Below the pieces are notes generated by a model. The model did not search any database, had not been told where the DNA came from, and saw only the letters and a list, made by a program, of their open reading frames with translations. This document shows positions 1 to 8,411 of a DNA stretch of 29,295 nucleotides, piece after piece (position 1 is the first letter of the stretch; the number at the start of each line of letters is the position of its first letter). Both the position numbers and the translations under genes were made by a program. The stretch is from a virus: positions 1 through 29,295 of IMG/VR virus record IMGVR_UViG_3300045993_000212. One strand, given 5' to 3'.

Positions 1-2048
1 GTGAGGCGCTTCGGGTCCACCATAGACAGACCAATAACAGCGATGGCCATGATGCCGATGGCTGCAGCAATCTTGAGCAAGATGTTTGCTTTCAGACTGG
101 CCTGCATGATCTTGAGCGTCTCGGTCAAAGTGCTGAACGCTTCCTTGACTCCACTGAACAGACCACCACCGGCATCAATGTTGAGGTCGAGGCCACCCTT
201 CATGAATTTCTTGATCATGAGGACGAGACCTGCAAACAGACCCGTGTTGATGGTGTCGAGGATTGCGGAATAGTCAACACCGCTGAAAGCATCTTGAATG
301 GTCGTCGCGAACCGACCAAAGAATGCCGAGAACATCGAACTGAGTGGCGCAAACGCAGACCAAGCAGTCTTGAGCGCAGACGTAACTTTGCTCCAGATTG
401 CGGAGAGGTTGTCGCCCAGACGGCCCATTGGAGCGAGACCAGTCTTGAGTGACGTCAGACCGGAAATATCGATGTTGGTCAGGCCGCTGAACGCACCAAG
501 GATGATGCCGGCAAAGGCTTTGAGCAACGTGATGATCGGCGTGAGGATGCTCGTCAACTTGCCGAAGAATTTGGTGAGACCTTCACCGTTCTTGATCGCA
601 TAGCGCAGGTTGTTAAACCAGTCACCGATCTTTGCCGCGAAATCGAGGAATCCGCCGGAGCCTTCTGTCACCGTGCCGAAAAGTCCGGCGAAGAATTTGA
701 TCCCGGCTTTTATGACCATCCAGCCGATGTCCAAGATCGCGAATATGCCTTGGAACACACGCTGAACTTTGAAGGCCGTCTCAGACCCTATCGTCAGCTT
801 TGCTGTGAAATCGCGGATGGCCTTTGTGATCGCGGCTAGACGTTCTCCAGTCATGGCCGGGAATATCGATCGGAAGGCGTCCTTGATCGGCGTGATAGCG
901 GCCATCAAAGCGTTGAACGTGTTCTTGACTGCGTCGATAGCAGCAGCACGTCCGCCAAGAGCCTTCCAGTCGCCCATTACCTTGTTGCGAGCGTCGGCAG
1001 ATCTTCCGATGAACCCACCGATGGTGTTCGTCAGACTCGTGAACATCTGGGTTGCTTCAGGCAGTGTGCCAAGAGCAATCTCGAACGTGTCCGTCCACCC
1101 AGTACCAGCAGAGGCCTTCAGAGTCTCGGTCATCATGCTGAAAGACTTGACCTCTGTGGCCGCCTTCCACGCTTTCTTACCAATATCCGTGGTCTTGCTG
1201 GCGTATGCGCTCAAGGTCTTGGTCAGAGCATCTGCCGTCAACCACTGCTCAGCAAGCGTGCTGCTGAAGTTCTTCGTCGTGACAGCAGTACCCTTGGTCG
1301 TCCGCATGACGCCATCGGTACCCTTCTTCAAGGTACCCATCGCCTCTGCAGAGTTCATGAGTTGCTGCTTGAACTCCATCGTGCCCATGTTGGCCAGCTC
1401 GACAGACTTCCAGTCCATCAACTTGACGCTGCCCTGACCGATTGCCTGACCAAGGTTGTACATCGCACGTGCTGCTTCTTCAGAACTTGCACCTGAGAGT
1501 GCAGCGACGTTGGCGATACCCTTCATTGCCTCAACCGCAACTGGCAACTTGACGCCAGCGTTCGTGAACTTGCCGATGTTACTCGTCATGTCCCGAAGGT
1601 TGTAGATGGTCTGGTCAGCGTAGATGTCAAGCTCTTTGAGGTACTTGGTCGTGGTCTGGATGTTCTCTCCAGTACCAGCCATGATGTTCTGAGTAGCGCC
1701 GACCTTCAACTCATAGTCAGCAAACCCATCCAGAACCTGATCCATAGACAGGGACTTGACCATCTGTGCGCCGACAGATACTGCTTTGCTTGCGATTGTA
1801 GCCAGAGCAGCGACACCGACAACAGACATTGCACTGAATCGAGACGAGATCTGGTCAACACCAGACGCGATGTTCGCAAGGGAGAAGTTCTTGCTTGCAG
1901 CGCTGACATCGCTCAGGCCTTTAGTAGCACCGTCCAGTTTGAGCCCCTGCTTGAGGGCTGCCAGTGAGCCAAGCGTCTTCTGAATGCCTGCCTCGAACTG
2001 AGCATTGTCGAACTTCATCTGGACAACGCGAGAGTCAATTCCGCTCAT
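1..2048 (-). CDS. Tape measure protein, N-terminal part (runs off the left edge)
   Basis: The minus-strand frame stays open from an ATG at 2048 to the window edge, giving about 682 residues without a stop. The N-terminus (MSGIDSRVVQMKFDNAQFEA) is typical of tape measure proteins of actinobacterial siphophages. Hydrophobic segments lie near residues 74-94 and again at the very left end (about 655-680), separated by helical, Ala/Gly-rich sequence. The family sets tail length, fills the tail tube and takes part in DNA entry. The start overlaps the stop of the preceding gene by ATGA and has no strong ribosome binding site of its own, so translation is probably coupled. The C-terminus, where lytic or peptidase domains often sit, is outside the window. 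Several plus-strand open frames here are shadows of this gene. Confidence 0.93.
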   Translation of the reverse strand, partial: MSGIDSRVVQMKFDNAQFEAGIQKTLGSLAALKQGLKLDGATKGLSDVSAASKNFSLANIASGVDQISSRFSAMSVVGVAALATIASKAVSVGAQMVKSLSMDQVLDGFADYELKVGATQNIMAGTGENIQTTTKYLKELDIYADQTIYNLRDMTSNIGKFTNAGVKLPVAVEAMKGIANVAALSGASSEEAARAMYNLGQAIGQGSVKLMDWKSVELANMGTMEFKQQLMNSAEAMGTLKKGTDGVMRTTKGTAVTTKNFSSTLAEQWLTADALTKTLSAYASKTTDIGKKAWKAATEVKSFSMMTETLKASAGTGWTDTFEIALGTLPEATQMFTSLTNTIGGFIGRSADARNKVMGDWKALGGRAAAIDAVKNTFNALMAAITPIKDAFRSIFPAMTGERLAAITKAIRDFTAKLTIGSETAFKVQRVFQGIFAILDIGWMVIKAGIKFFAGLFGTVTEGSGGFLDFAAKIGDWFNNLRYAIKNGEGLTKFFGKLTSILTPIITLLKAFAGIILGAFSGLTNIDISGLTSLKTGLAPMGRLGDNLSAIWSKVTSALKTAWSAFAPLSSMFSAFFGRFATTIQDAFSGVDYSAILDTINTGLFAGLVLMIKKFMKGGLDLNIDAGGGLFSGVKEAFSTLTETLKIMQASLKANILLKIAAAIGIMAIAVIGLSMVDPKRL

Positions 2049-2425
2049 GCTGATGTCACCGCCTTCCATACCTTGTCTGCGATCATGTCAAAGACTGGCT
2101 TCATTGCCGGGTTGATGTAGTCCCGACCTTGGACGTAGCCGCCCGTACCCGTTCCATAGCCGTACTGAAGCATGATGGCCACAGGGAATCCATTCTCCAC
2201 ATCAGAGTTCGTCCAACTAATGGTGCAACCACCGCCGGAGCTAGAAACTTCATAACCCCATGAGGATGAGGCCAGTCGAGAGTCAACCGGAGTTGCCCGT
2301 GCCAGAGCGTTTACGCCATCTCGGGCACATGACTGAAGAATGCCCGGAATATCTAGCTTCGATACGGATTTGAGGAACGACTCCGTTTTGTCGAAGGAGC
2401 CGCTATGTATGAACGTCATGGACAT
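2045..2425 (-). CDS. HK97 gp10-like tail-completion/tail-terminator family protein
   Basis: This protein has about 126 residues. The C-terminal half (LQYGYGTGTGGYVQGRDYIN, then a short helix) resembles HK97 gp10-like proteins, which act at the head-tail joint or the end of the tail tube. The longest frame begins at 2437, but that ATG has no ribosome binding site. GGGAG lies 5 bases before the ATG at 2425, which I chose. An ATG at 2419 is also possible. It sits just upstream of the tape measure gene and overlaps it by 4 bases. A second tail-terminator candidate lies at 11672-11977, so which of the two does the classical job is open. The family call is from memory of sequence pattern. Confidence 0.7.
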   Translation of the reverse strand: MSMTFIHSGSFDKTESFLKSVSKLDIPGILQSCARDGVNALARATPVDSRLASSSWGYEVSSSGGGCTISWTNSDVENGFPVAIMLQYGYGTGTGGYVQGRDYINPAMKPVFDMIADKVWKAVTSA

Positions 2426-2449
2426 AAGGACTCCCATTTTGACTAGTTG

Positions 2450-2701
2450 CTACGTGATGGTTGCGCCGTCGGTCATTGCTGCGGCACGAGCAGCATCGAT
2501 GGCTGTCTGATACTCGATGCCTCTGATTCTCTGTGCCTCTTGGAACTCATAGTCCGCGAGAACCTGCTGCCAGTATGATGATGTGACCGCCTTGAATGCT
2601 GCGGCATCGGACAGAGCGGCATACTCTGGGAATCGACTGCGCATCGCCGCACGAAGTCGAGGAACAAGTGTGTCTGGGATGTTGATTGCAACGCTTGCCA
2701 T
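2450..2701 (-). CDS. Small conserved tail-region protein, function unknown
   Basis: This 83-residue protein starts MASVAINIPDTLVPRLRAA and continues with predicted helices rich in Ala, Gln and Arg. Small proteins with this pattern recur, from memory, next to minor tail genes in actinobacteriophages, where they have no assigned role. The start is well supported by AAGGAC about 8 bases upstream of the ATG. The opening IPDTLVPRL stretch recalls the strand-then-helix beginning of ribbon-helix-helix proteins, but the rest does not fit that fold, so I do not call it a DNA-binding protein. It lies between a fibre-like gene and the gp10-like gene and is probably co-transcribed with both. Confidence 0.8.
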   Translation of the reverse strand: MASVAINIPDTLVPRLRAAMRSRFPEYAALSDAAAFKAVTSSYWQQVLADYEFQEAQRIRGIEYQTAIDAARAAAMTDGATIT

Positions 2702-2710
2702 GGGTTGTCC

Positions 2711-3718
2711 TTACCTGATCGAGAAAGAGAGGTTTGCTAGAGACACGAAGACGTTTGATCCACCAGTGCCGTACGCAGCGACACGAACGCTACCAACTGC
2801 GGCAACATCAACACGAGCAAAGCCAGTGTTTGACCAGCAAATGAAGATCTGGTCTTTGAGTGGGCGATACCCGACGGGAAGCGTGAGCATTGTGGCTGTA
2901 GCGGTACCGTTCTTGATGAGTCCTCGAAGCTCCACCTTATCGCCCAGCATCCGATACTGAGCAACGTCGAATCCCGTTGAGTAGGTAACCCAAGCGTTTT
3001 CGAGTGTCGCATTGATCCATGGCGTAGCCACAAAAACCTCAAACCAAGCCGACCACAAGGACGTTGAGTAGAAGTTTCGCACCCAAGTACGATTGTTACC
3101 TCCGCTGTATGCGGTGTAACGCTGGTAGATCATCGTTGTGGTGGCTGCATGAACCTCTAAAAGGCCAGCAATAGCCGCTGGGTAATGCAACGCCAACGTC
3201 GCGCTTGCTGTTGCGTTTTGTTGAAAGGCTCCCGTAGTCGTCATGTTGTTCAAATCAACACCTGTACCAAGAGCATCGGTATTGATCTGGTTCCCGACCC
3301 ACGTCTGCATAGTTTCGAAGTACGCTGCATCCTGTGTGTCGGCATAGTCTCGAGTAGCAGTGTCATCTGCAGCCGGACCACGAAGACTAAGCCCAGTCTC
3401 TTCCAAAGTTGCATGTGTTGCATCGCCAACGTTCGTGATCTTAGCGACACCACCCGGTCCCATGCCGTTGGTTGAGATTACGAAGTCGCCGATCTGTGGA
3501 GGAAGACCATCTGCAAAAGTAACCTCGACATTGACCATGGAGCCGTAAACCCAGATCGGGGTTGTCCCCCAACGAGTTCCTCGAACAACTCCGGCATTGA
3601 TCTCAACCCCACCGCGTGTGGTGAGAATAAGCTCGTTGTCAACCACGTCGCCATCGACAACAGATGCGGCCTCAATCTCGAGCATTCGTTCAGAGGTAAA
3701 ACCAGTAACTACGGCCAT
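2711..3718 (-). CDS. Minor tail / fibre-like protein with C-terminal knob module
   Basis: The predicted protein has 335 residues. The start is the ATG at 3718, preceded by AGGAG at 5 bases; a GTG codon lies directly before it. The N-terminus is a beta-rich region (residues 1 to about 110) of the kind found in baseplate and minor tail proteins. The middle is short and Thr/Ala-rich. The last about 104 residues contain an LPVGYRP motif and end in SFSIR. This last module is clearly related to the C-terminus of the fibre protein at 6722-8410, which has LPVGYRPAG and ends RFSVNG. Shared C-terminal modules in tail fibres are often the receptor-contacting part, so host-surface binding is a reasonable inference. 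Neither catalytic motifs nor membrane segments are visible. Confidence 0.85.
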   Translation of the reverse strand: MAVVTGFTSERMLEIEAASVVDGDVVDNELILTTRGGVEINAGVVRGTRWGTTPIWVYGSMVNVEVTFADGLPPQIGDFVISTNGMGPGGVAKITNVGDATHATLEETGLSLRGPAADDTATRDYADTQDAAYFETMQTWVGNQINTDALGTGVDLNNMTTTGAFQQNATASATLALHYPAAIAGLLEVHAATTTMIYQRYTAYSGGNNRTWVRNFYSTSLWSAWFEVFVATPWINATLENAWVTYSTGFDVAQYRMLGDKVELRGLIKNGTATATMLTLPVGYRPLKDQIFICWSNTGFARVDVAAVGSVRVAAYGTGGSNVFVSLANLSFSIR

Positions 3719-3730
3719 CACATCTCCTAT

Positions 3731-4459
3731 CTAGAGCGAACTGATCGTATAACTTTCAGGGTCAATGTAGACCGCAGAGGGCCAAGTGATCTGGAAAGTT
3801 GTGGGGTCGAGCATCTGGATCGCCTCGTCTGGACCAGTTACTGTGAAGGTCCCATCGCCATTATCAACGACCTTAAGCCGAGCGTTCCGCTCAAATATGC
3901 CGAGTAGTTCCTCTGGTGTTGGCAGACGAGCCATCTCTGTGTCCGAGCCGTAAAGGAATTCCTCGATCTCGGCAACAGTCTCGGTGTACGCCACAGCGGT
4001 GTCGATGATCAAATGTGCGGTGGCTTGCCGACCGTCGATGAATTGTGGTCGAGTTGTGAATTCCCAACTGAATATGGAGGAATCCCTCTGGACATACTCA
4101 CGCGATGCTGGTGCAAGTAGTGCTTTGTAGACCAGATGGATCTTGTGGGAGTCACCGGTCTCAACACGATATGACATCCCAAAGAACTTTGGGCGCCTCT
4201 GTAGGAGAACGCTTTGGTAGAACGAATCGGGATATGTGAACGCCTCTATTGTTCCGGCAAACTCGCCAAGTCGTCCTCGATTCCCGATCTTCACGCCGTC
4301 AATATAGCGCGGTTGCGCGTCGACGTCGGAAGGAGACTCCTGTACTGAGATCAGTCCATTCCAGACTTCTCCGAACCCGCCTTGAGGGTAGAATACTCCT
4401 CGGTCAACACCAGTTTCGTACTGGCGCAGACTGGTTTTGTCCCAATCAAGTCTAGTCAT
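3731..4459 (-). CDS. Tail tube protein paralogue (short form)
   Basis: This 242-residue protein is a homologue of the major tail tube protein at 11001-11657. Both start with M-x-x-L-x-W, then YETGVD(R/H)GV near residues 16-25, then WNGL(I/V)SV-ESPS, EAFTYP, HLVY-AL-AP and a final LYG segment with a Leu/Pro-rich tail. It lacks the roughly 18-residue insertion around FGQCDG seen in the other two copies. The C-terminal about 45 residues form an extra VVDNGDGTFTVTGP strand region that may be a small decoration domain. The ribosome binding site GGAAGGAGG lies 10-11 bases before the ATG. It could be a minor tube subunit, a distal tail or baseplate ring, or a decoy copy in a shuffled minor-tail cassette. 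Confidence 0.85.
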   Translation of the reverse strand: MTRLDWDKTSLRQYETGVDRGVFYPQGGFGEVWNGLISVQESPSDVDAQPRYIDGVKIGNRGRLGEFAGTIEAFTYPDSFYQSVLLQRRPKFFGMSYRVETGDSHKIHLVYKALLAPASREYVQRDSSIFSWEFTTRPQFIDGRQATAHLIIDTAVAYTETVAEIEEFLYGSDTEMARLPTPEELLGIFERNARLKVVDNGDGTFTVTGPDEAIQMLDPTTFQITWPSAVYIDPESYTISSL

Positions 4460-4489
4460 TGTACAAGAGCCTCCTTCCTAGTCGAGGTG

Positions 4490-6700
4490 TTACGGCACCG
4501 TTACTCCGATGCTTCGCCATGCCCGGTTGTTGCCTTCGCCACAGATCCCGTAGCCAGATCCAGTCAGTGTTGCGTTGGTTGGAACCGTCGCAGTGACGAT
4601 GACTGTCCCATCGCAAATAACCTCAACCTGTGTTCCCGTCATACGCATCGAAAGAGTGTGGTCAAGACCACTGTCTCTCCATCCGGCAGGAAGCACCGGC
4701 GTTCCCGCATAGACGTTGTTCTGACCGTAGTACATGGCGTCACCAATCTCGAGGTTTAGGCCACCACCATCGGTGAACATCGCTCGGACGCCGTTGGAGC
4801 CATCCCATCGACCAACCAACCCATAGAAGTTGGTGAACACAGTCGAACCCGGAATAACAGCAGTGACGGTGTAGTCAGCAGGCATGTCGACATCAGCCGG
4901 GTTGAGGAAGAGACGGTAGTCTCCGCTATCAACACGAACGAGATCGTTACTGACAAGGTTCGCGTCAGCATTCAACCCAGCAAACCAGCCGTTCCCGACG
5001 TTGGCCGCACCAGTAACATCAGCACGGGTGAAGTCGTCGAACCGAACGCCCGTTGTGGTGCCACTACCGACAGCTACAGTGACTGTCCAGCCTCGAGAAC
5101 GCAGTGCCAGCACGTTGGTATCAGTGCTAGGTGCTGCGCTACCAGACAGGTCCAGAGAGCCTCCACTGTTCCCCCAAGCGTTTGCTGCTGCAAGGATCGC
5201 ATCAACATCTGCCTGTGGGAATACGCTTCCAGCCAAGTCGTAGGTGTAGGTGTTTGGTCCACCGCCAATGCTGGATATGCTCGTCCACCTGTTGTTAGCG
5301 GCGGCAAGAGATGTGAGCTCTGTCGATGTGATTGACAGATCACCAACCTGTTCGGTGTTCCAATCCCACTGTTCCTCGATCACCGGCAAATATGCACCAG
5401 TCGGGTGGTTGACAACCAGTTGATCTCGAACGCAGAAGTGATACAACTGCGACATCGGCGACATCAGTGGCTCGAGCATTAGTGCACCACTATCCTGCTG
5501 AGCACTTCGAAGATCTCGAAGGTTTCCTGCCACAGGATTCAGATCCAACGGACCAAAGAGGTTTGTCTGCTCAAGACACATGCGGATCAACGATGTACAG
5601 CCCGTAAGGTCCACACCCTGAACGCCAGAATATGCGCACTCGATGAACTCCAAGGAAGACAGACCAGTGAAGTCCAGTGTTGAGGTGAAAGGAACCCTTG
5701 CTGCGGCGAAGCGAATCAAATTGGTGAGCAGCGGAATACCTTCGATAGCAGTTACCTGCTCGAATCCAGTATCGTACTGAACACCCATCTGGTATTGCCC
5801 TGCATCATCCGAGTTCTGGAAACCGAGGTTGAGCATGACAACCTGATCGAAAGCCGGAATATCGCCATCAGTGACGACCATCCGAACATAGTTGGTTCCC
5901 GCGACACCGAAGTTGATTGTCGGTTCTGTTCCAGTGACAGTCGCTGTCATCCCGCCCTCAGTTTCCCAAGACACCACGGCCGTTGAGCCGGGAGCAAGTT
6001 CCACAATCGGGTAGAATATGGCTGCCGTAGCAGTGAACCGAACGTATGTGGCTTCGGGTACGATGGGTGACATGAACATCGTGAGAAGTTCACTTGGCGT
6101 GGGTAATCTTGGAGGTGCGCTTACCGAACCGTAGAGAATATCCTCAACATCAGCGAGAGTTGCGACTGGTGTTGACCGAGAGTCAATCACGAAGTGTGAC
6201 GTTGGCCGATAACCCGACAGCATGGGCGGCTGTGTTGTGATTGACCACTCGAACGGAGTTGGCTCGACTGCTTCGCCGATGGTTGTGTTCGACCGCTCTG
6301 CCGGAGCAACAAGCGCGTTGTAGATCAGGTGGATCTTGTAAGCATGATCCGGCCCATCGACATCGTTGCCCAACTTCGTGCGATATGAGAGATTGAACGG
6401 ACGCCGAGGCTGCTGTGTTGCGAACAACCCGTTGGATATGGATGAGACGCCATCACACACAGCGAACTCTGGTGGACTGTAGAAGGCGCTAATGGTGGCT
6501 TCAAATTCCTCAGCGGCCGAGATGTTGAGGAACTTGAAGCCATCGATGTAGTACGGCCGAGGCTCTCCACCAGAGGGGGACTCCGAGACCGAAATCAAAC
6601 CGGCCCAAGCGACACCTTGCTCGGCAATATACAGAACGCCACGATCGACGCCTGTCTCATAGAATCGCTCACCTACAGCGCTCCAAGTAAGTCTTGCCAT
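4490..6700 (-). CDS. Tail tube paralogue fused to leucine-rich-like and lectin-like domains
   Basis: This is a 736-residue multi-domain protein. Residues 1 to about 211 match the major tail tube protein (MARLTW, YETGVDRGVLYI, ISVSESPSG, YRTKLGND, HLIYNALVAP, LYGS). Residues about 213-295 look like an immunoglobulin- or PKD-like beta domain. Residues about 315-545 have irregular leucine-rich-like repeats (TGLSSLEFIECAYS, LTGCTSLIRMCLEQTN). Residues about 553-736 form a beta-sandwich module, opening FDDFTRADVTG, that recurs in the fibre at 6722-8410 and resembles laminin-G/concanavalin-like folds. The ribosome binding site is GAAAGGAGG. A tube-like head with long surface domains suggests a decorated tube ring or distal tail ring that displays host-binding domains. 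The domain names are inferred from pattern only. Confidence 0.85.
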   Translation of the reverse strand: MARLTWSAVGERFYETGVDRGVLYIAEQGVAWAGLISVSESPSGGEPRPYYIDGFKFLNISAAEEFEATISAFYSPPEFAVCDGVSSISNGLFATQQPRRPFNLSYRTKLGNDVDGPDHAYKIHLIYNALVAPAERSNTTIGEAVEPTPFEWSITTQPPMLSGYRPTSHFVIDSRSTPVATLADVEDILYGSVSAPPRLPTPSELLTMFMSPIVPEATYVRFTATAAIFYPIVELAPGSTAVVSWETEGGMTATVTGTEPTINFGVAGTNYVRMVVTDGDIPAFDQVVMLNLGFQNSDDAGQYQMGVQYDTGFEQVTAIEGIPLLTNLIRFAAARVPFTSTLDFTGLSSLEFIECAYSGVQGVDLTGCTSLIRMCLEQTNLFGPLDLNPVAGNLRDLRSAQQDSGALMLEPLMSPMSQLYHFCVRDQLVVNHPTGAYLPVIEEQWDWNTEQVGDLSITSTELTSLAAANNRWTSISSIGGGPNTYTYDLAGSVFPQADVDAILAAANAWGNSGGSLDLSGSAAPSTDTNVLALRSRGWTVTVAVGSGTTTGVRFDDFTRADVTGAANVGNGWFAGLNADANLVSNDLVRVDSGDYRLFLNPADVDMPADYTVTAVIPGSTVFTNFYGLVGRWDGSNGVRAMFTDGGGLNLEIGDAMYYGQNNVYAGTPVLPAGWRDSGLDHTLSMRMTGTQVEVICDGTVIVTATVPTNATLTGSGYGICGEGNNRAWRSIGVTVP
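4493..5044 (-). repeat. Lectin-like module, copy 1 (protein-level repeat)
   Basis: This segment encodes residues about 553-736 of the long tail tube paralogue. It is related along its length to 7706-8260: shared stretches include FD(D/R)..R A-x-TG-ANVGNGW, SGDYR-FLNPA, LPADYTVTAV, YGLVGRW-G, NNVYAGTP-LPA and GFGICGEGN-like endings. The order of shared blocks is the same in both copies, which fits duplication or recombination of a whole domain between neighbouring tail genes. Confidence 0.85.
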
Positions 6701-6721
6701 GTCGGGGTCCTCCTTTCGTTG

Positions 6722-8410
6722 TTAGCCGTTGACTGAGAACCGGATTCCAGATAGTGAAACAAGCGCACTGGTTCCGGGTGAAATATAGGATGCGACTTTG
6801 ACTGTGCCATCGCTGCCGACATCCATTCGACACGTACCTAGGTTTGCCAATTGCTGCCACAAGGATGCGCCTGCTGGGCGATAACCAACTGGAAGTGTAA
6901 ATATAGCCAAGGCAACAGTGCCCGTCTTGACTAGACCACGAAGCATGACAGTTCCGTCAGCCATCTTTCGGTAACCGGCGACCTCGTAGATACCGCCATA
7001 GTTGGTCCAAGCGTTTGTCAGAGTTGCTGCTACCCAGTTCTCACTGGTAATTGTGGCCGGGCCACCTAGAGCGAGAGCACCTGCGCCAGATATGGTTGCG
7101 ACGTTGGCAGCACCGGCATAGAACCGGAACGAGCCACTGCTATCGGCTGTTGACAGCCAGAATATGTTCCCTGAGCTAATGCCAATGGCAAGATTTGTCG
7201 CTGTTGCACCCGCACTGCCATAGAGCACCAACTTTGTTCCAGCATTCGTTGCATTGACTGTCGGCAACCCAGTTCCGGCGCCACCCATCCGAAGAAGGCC
7301 AGTGCTTAAGGTCTTGTTTCCGCCAATCGTCTCGTCACCAGTCTTATGTACGACTAATGCATCCTGAGCAATCTCCGCCCATGGGAACCAGTTCGAAGCA
7401 CCATTCTTCTGTCGATGCCACGTCCTATTACTGAACTGATCGCAAGCGATTTGACTGACGTAGTTCGAATCCTGAGATGAGACGAACAAGTTGACATCAG
7501 AGGTTCCGAGAGCGGTTGTTACAGCGGTACCTGCCCACCAGTAAAACCCATTCTCGGTTATCACATCAGCATCCACGACAGCATTCGTAGAATATGATGC
7601 AACACGACCTGTGTCCAACTGATCTAGAAGCGGTCCGAGGTCAGAATTGAGTTGCGGCCAACCTACCGAACTCGCAGCAAGAGGCTCACCACCGCCAGTT
7701 GTTCCTGATGCACCAATCGAGCGCCAAATTTTGCCGTTGCCCTCACCACAGATACCGAAACCGGTGCCTTCGAGGGTGGCGTTTGTCGAACAAGTGGTAG
7801 ACACCACAACCACGCCATCGCAAATAAGCTCGATGGTTGGTCCAGTCATGCGCAGGGCTAGCGTGTGATCGCCAGCGTCAGTCCATGTTGCTGGGAGAGT
7901 TGGTGTTCCAGCATAGACGTTGTTCAGGCCGTAGCCCTCAGAGTCGCCTATCTCAAGACTTGCGCCATCGGTTGTGAATAGGGCTCGCACACCACTGGTC
8001 CCATTCCACCTGCCAACGAGACCGTAGAAGAACCGACCACCCGATGCACCGGATGTTGCCATGACAGCAGTGACGGTGTAGTCAGCAGGAAGTGTCACTC
8101 CCGTTGCCGGGTTAAGAAACTCCCGGTAGTCACCGCCATCGGTTCTGACGAGACTGTTGCTGACAATATCGCCATCGGCAACATTCCATGCAGTCCAACC
8201 GTTACCGACATTGGCTATGCCAGTAGCATTTGCCCGATCGAAGGTGTCCATCCAGCTAACTGTCACTGGTGGAATATAGTCCTTCTTGCCATCGAGTGCT
8301 GTCTGCGTAGCAGTAGATATCGGCTTGTTGACATCGCTTGTGTTGTCGACGTTCCCCAAACCGACATGCGCCTTTGTGACACCAACAGGTGCAGATATGA
8401 ACTCCGGCAT
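6722..8410 (-). CDS. Tail fibre-like protein with lectin-like and C-terminal knob modules
   Basis: The protein has 562 residues in a modular layout. Residues 1-42 contain TKAHVGLGNVDNTSD followed by NKPISTATQTAL, a short fibre repeat also found twice in the neighbour at 8412-9677. Residues about 51-235 are the lectin-like beta-sandwich shared with 4490-6700. Residues about 300-350 include an aromatic-rich WHRQKNGASNWFPW patch as in phage appendage proteins. A VHKTGDETIGGNKTLS segment follows, and the last about 107 residues are a knob-like module shared with 2711-3718. The ATG lies one base after the stop of the previous gene, with CAGGG as a weak ribosome binding site. It probably forms a host-binding tail appendage. 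The receptor cannot be inferred. Confidence 0.87.
   Translation of the reverse strand: MPEFISAPVGVTKAHVGLGNVDNTSDVNKPISTATQTALDGKKDYIPPVTVSWMDTFDRANATGIANVGNGWTAWNVADGDIVSNSLVRTDGGDYREFLNPATGVTLPADYTVTAVMATSGASGGRFFYGLVGRWNGTSGVRALFTTDGASLEIGDSEGYGLNNVYAGTPTLPATWTDAGDHTLALRMTGPTIELICDGVVVVSTTCSTNATLEGTGFGICGEGNGKIWRSIGASGTTGGGEPLAASSVGWPQLNSDLGPLLDQLDTGRVASYSTNAVVDADVITENGFYWWAGTAVTTALGTSDVNLFVSSQDSNYVSQIACDQFSNRTWHRQKNGASNWFPWAEIAQDALVVHKTGDETIGGNKTLSTGLLRMGGAGTGLPTVNATNAGTKLVLYGSAGATATNLAIGISSGNIFWLSTADSSGSFRFYAGAANVATISGAGALALGGPATITSENWVAATLTNAWTNYGGIYEVAGYRKMADGTVMLRGLVKTGTVALAIFTLPVGYRPAGASLWQQLANLGTCRMDVGSDGTVKVASYISPGTSALVSLSGIRFSVNG
7706..8260 (-). repeat. Lectin-like module, copy 2 (protein-level repeat)
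   Basis: This segment encodes residues about 51-235 of the fibre protein and is the counterpart of the module at 4493-5044. The two share the FDRA/FTRA opening, the ANVGNGW, LPADYTVTAV and NNVYAGTP blocks, and an ICGEGN block followed by WRSIG. The module sits at the C-terminus in one gene and near the N-terminus in the other, so it behaves as a mobile cassette. Confidence 0.85.
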
Positions 8411-8411
8411 G

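Noticed and set aside
769-1437. Plus-strand open frame of 222 codons and its neighbours at 1-603
   Set aside because: These oppose the tape measure frame, which is continuous from 2048 to the edge and has the recognisable N-terminus.
2450-2701. Ribbon-helix-helix repressor call for the 83-residue tail-region protein
   Set aside because: Only the first ten residues resemble that fold. The rest is long helix, and gene context is structural.
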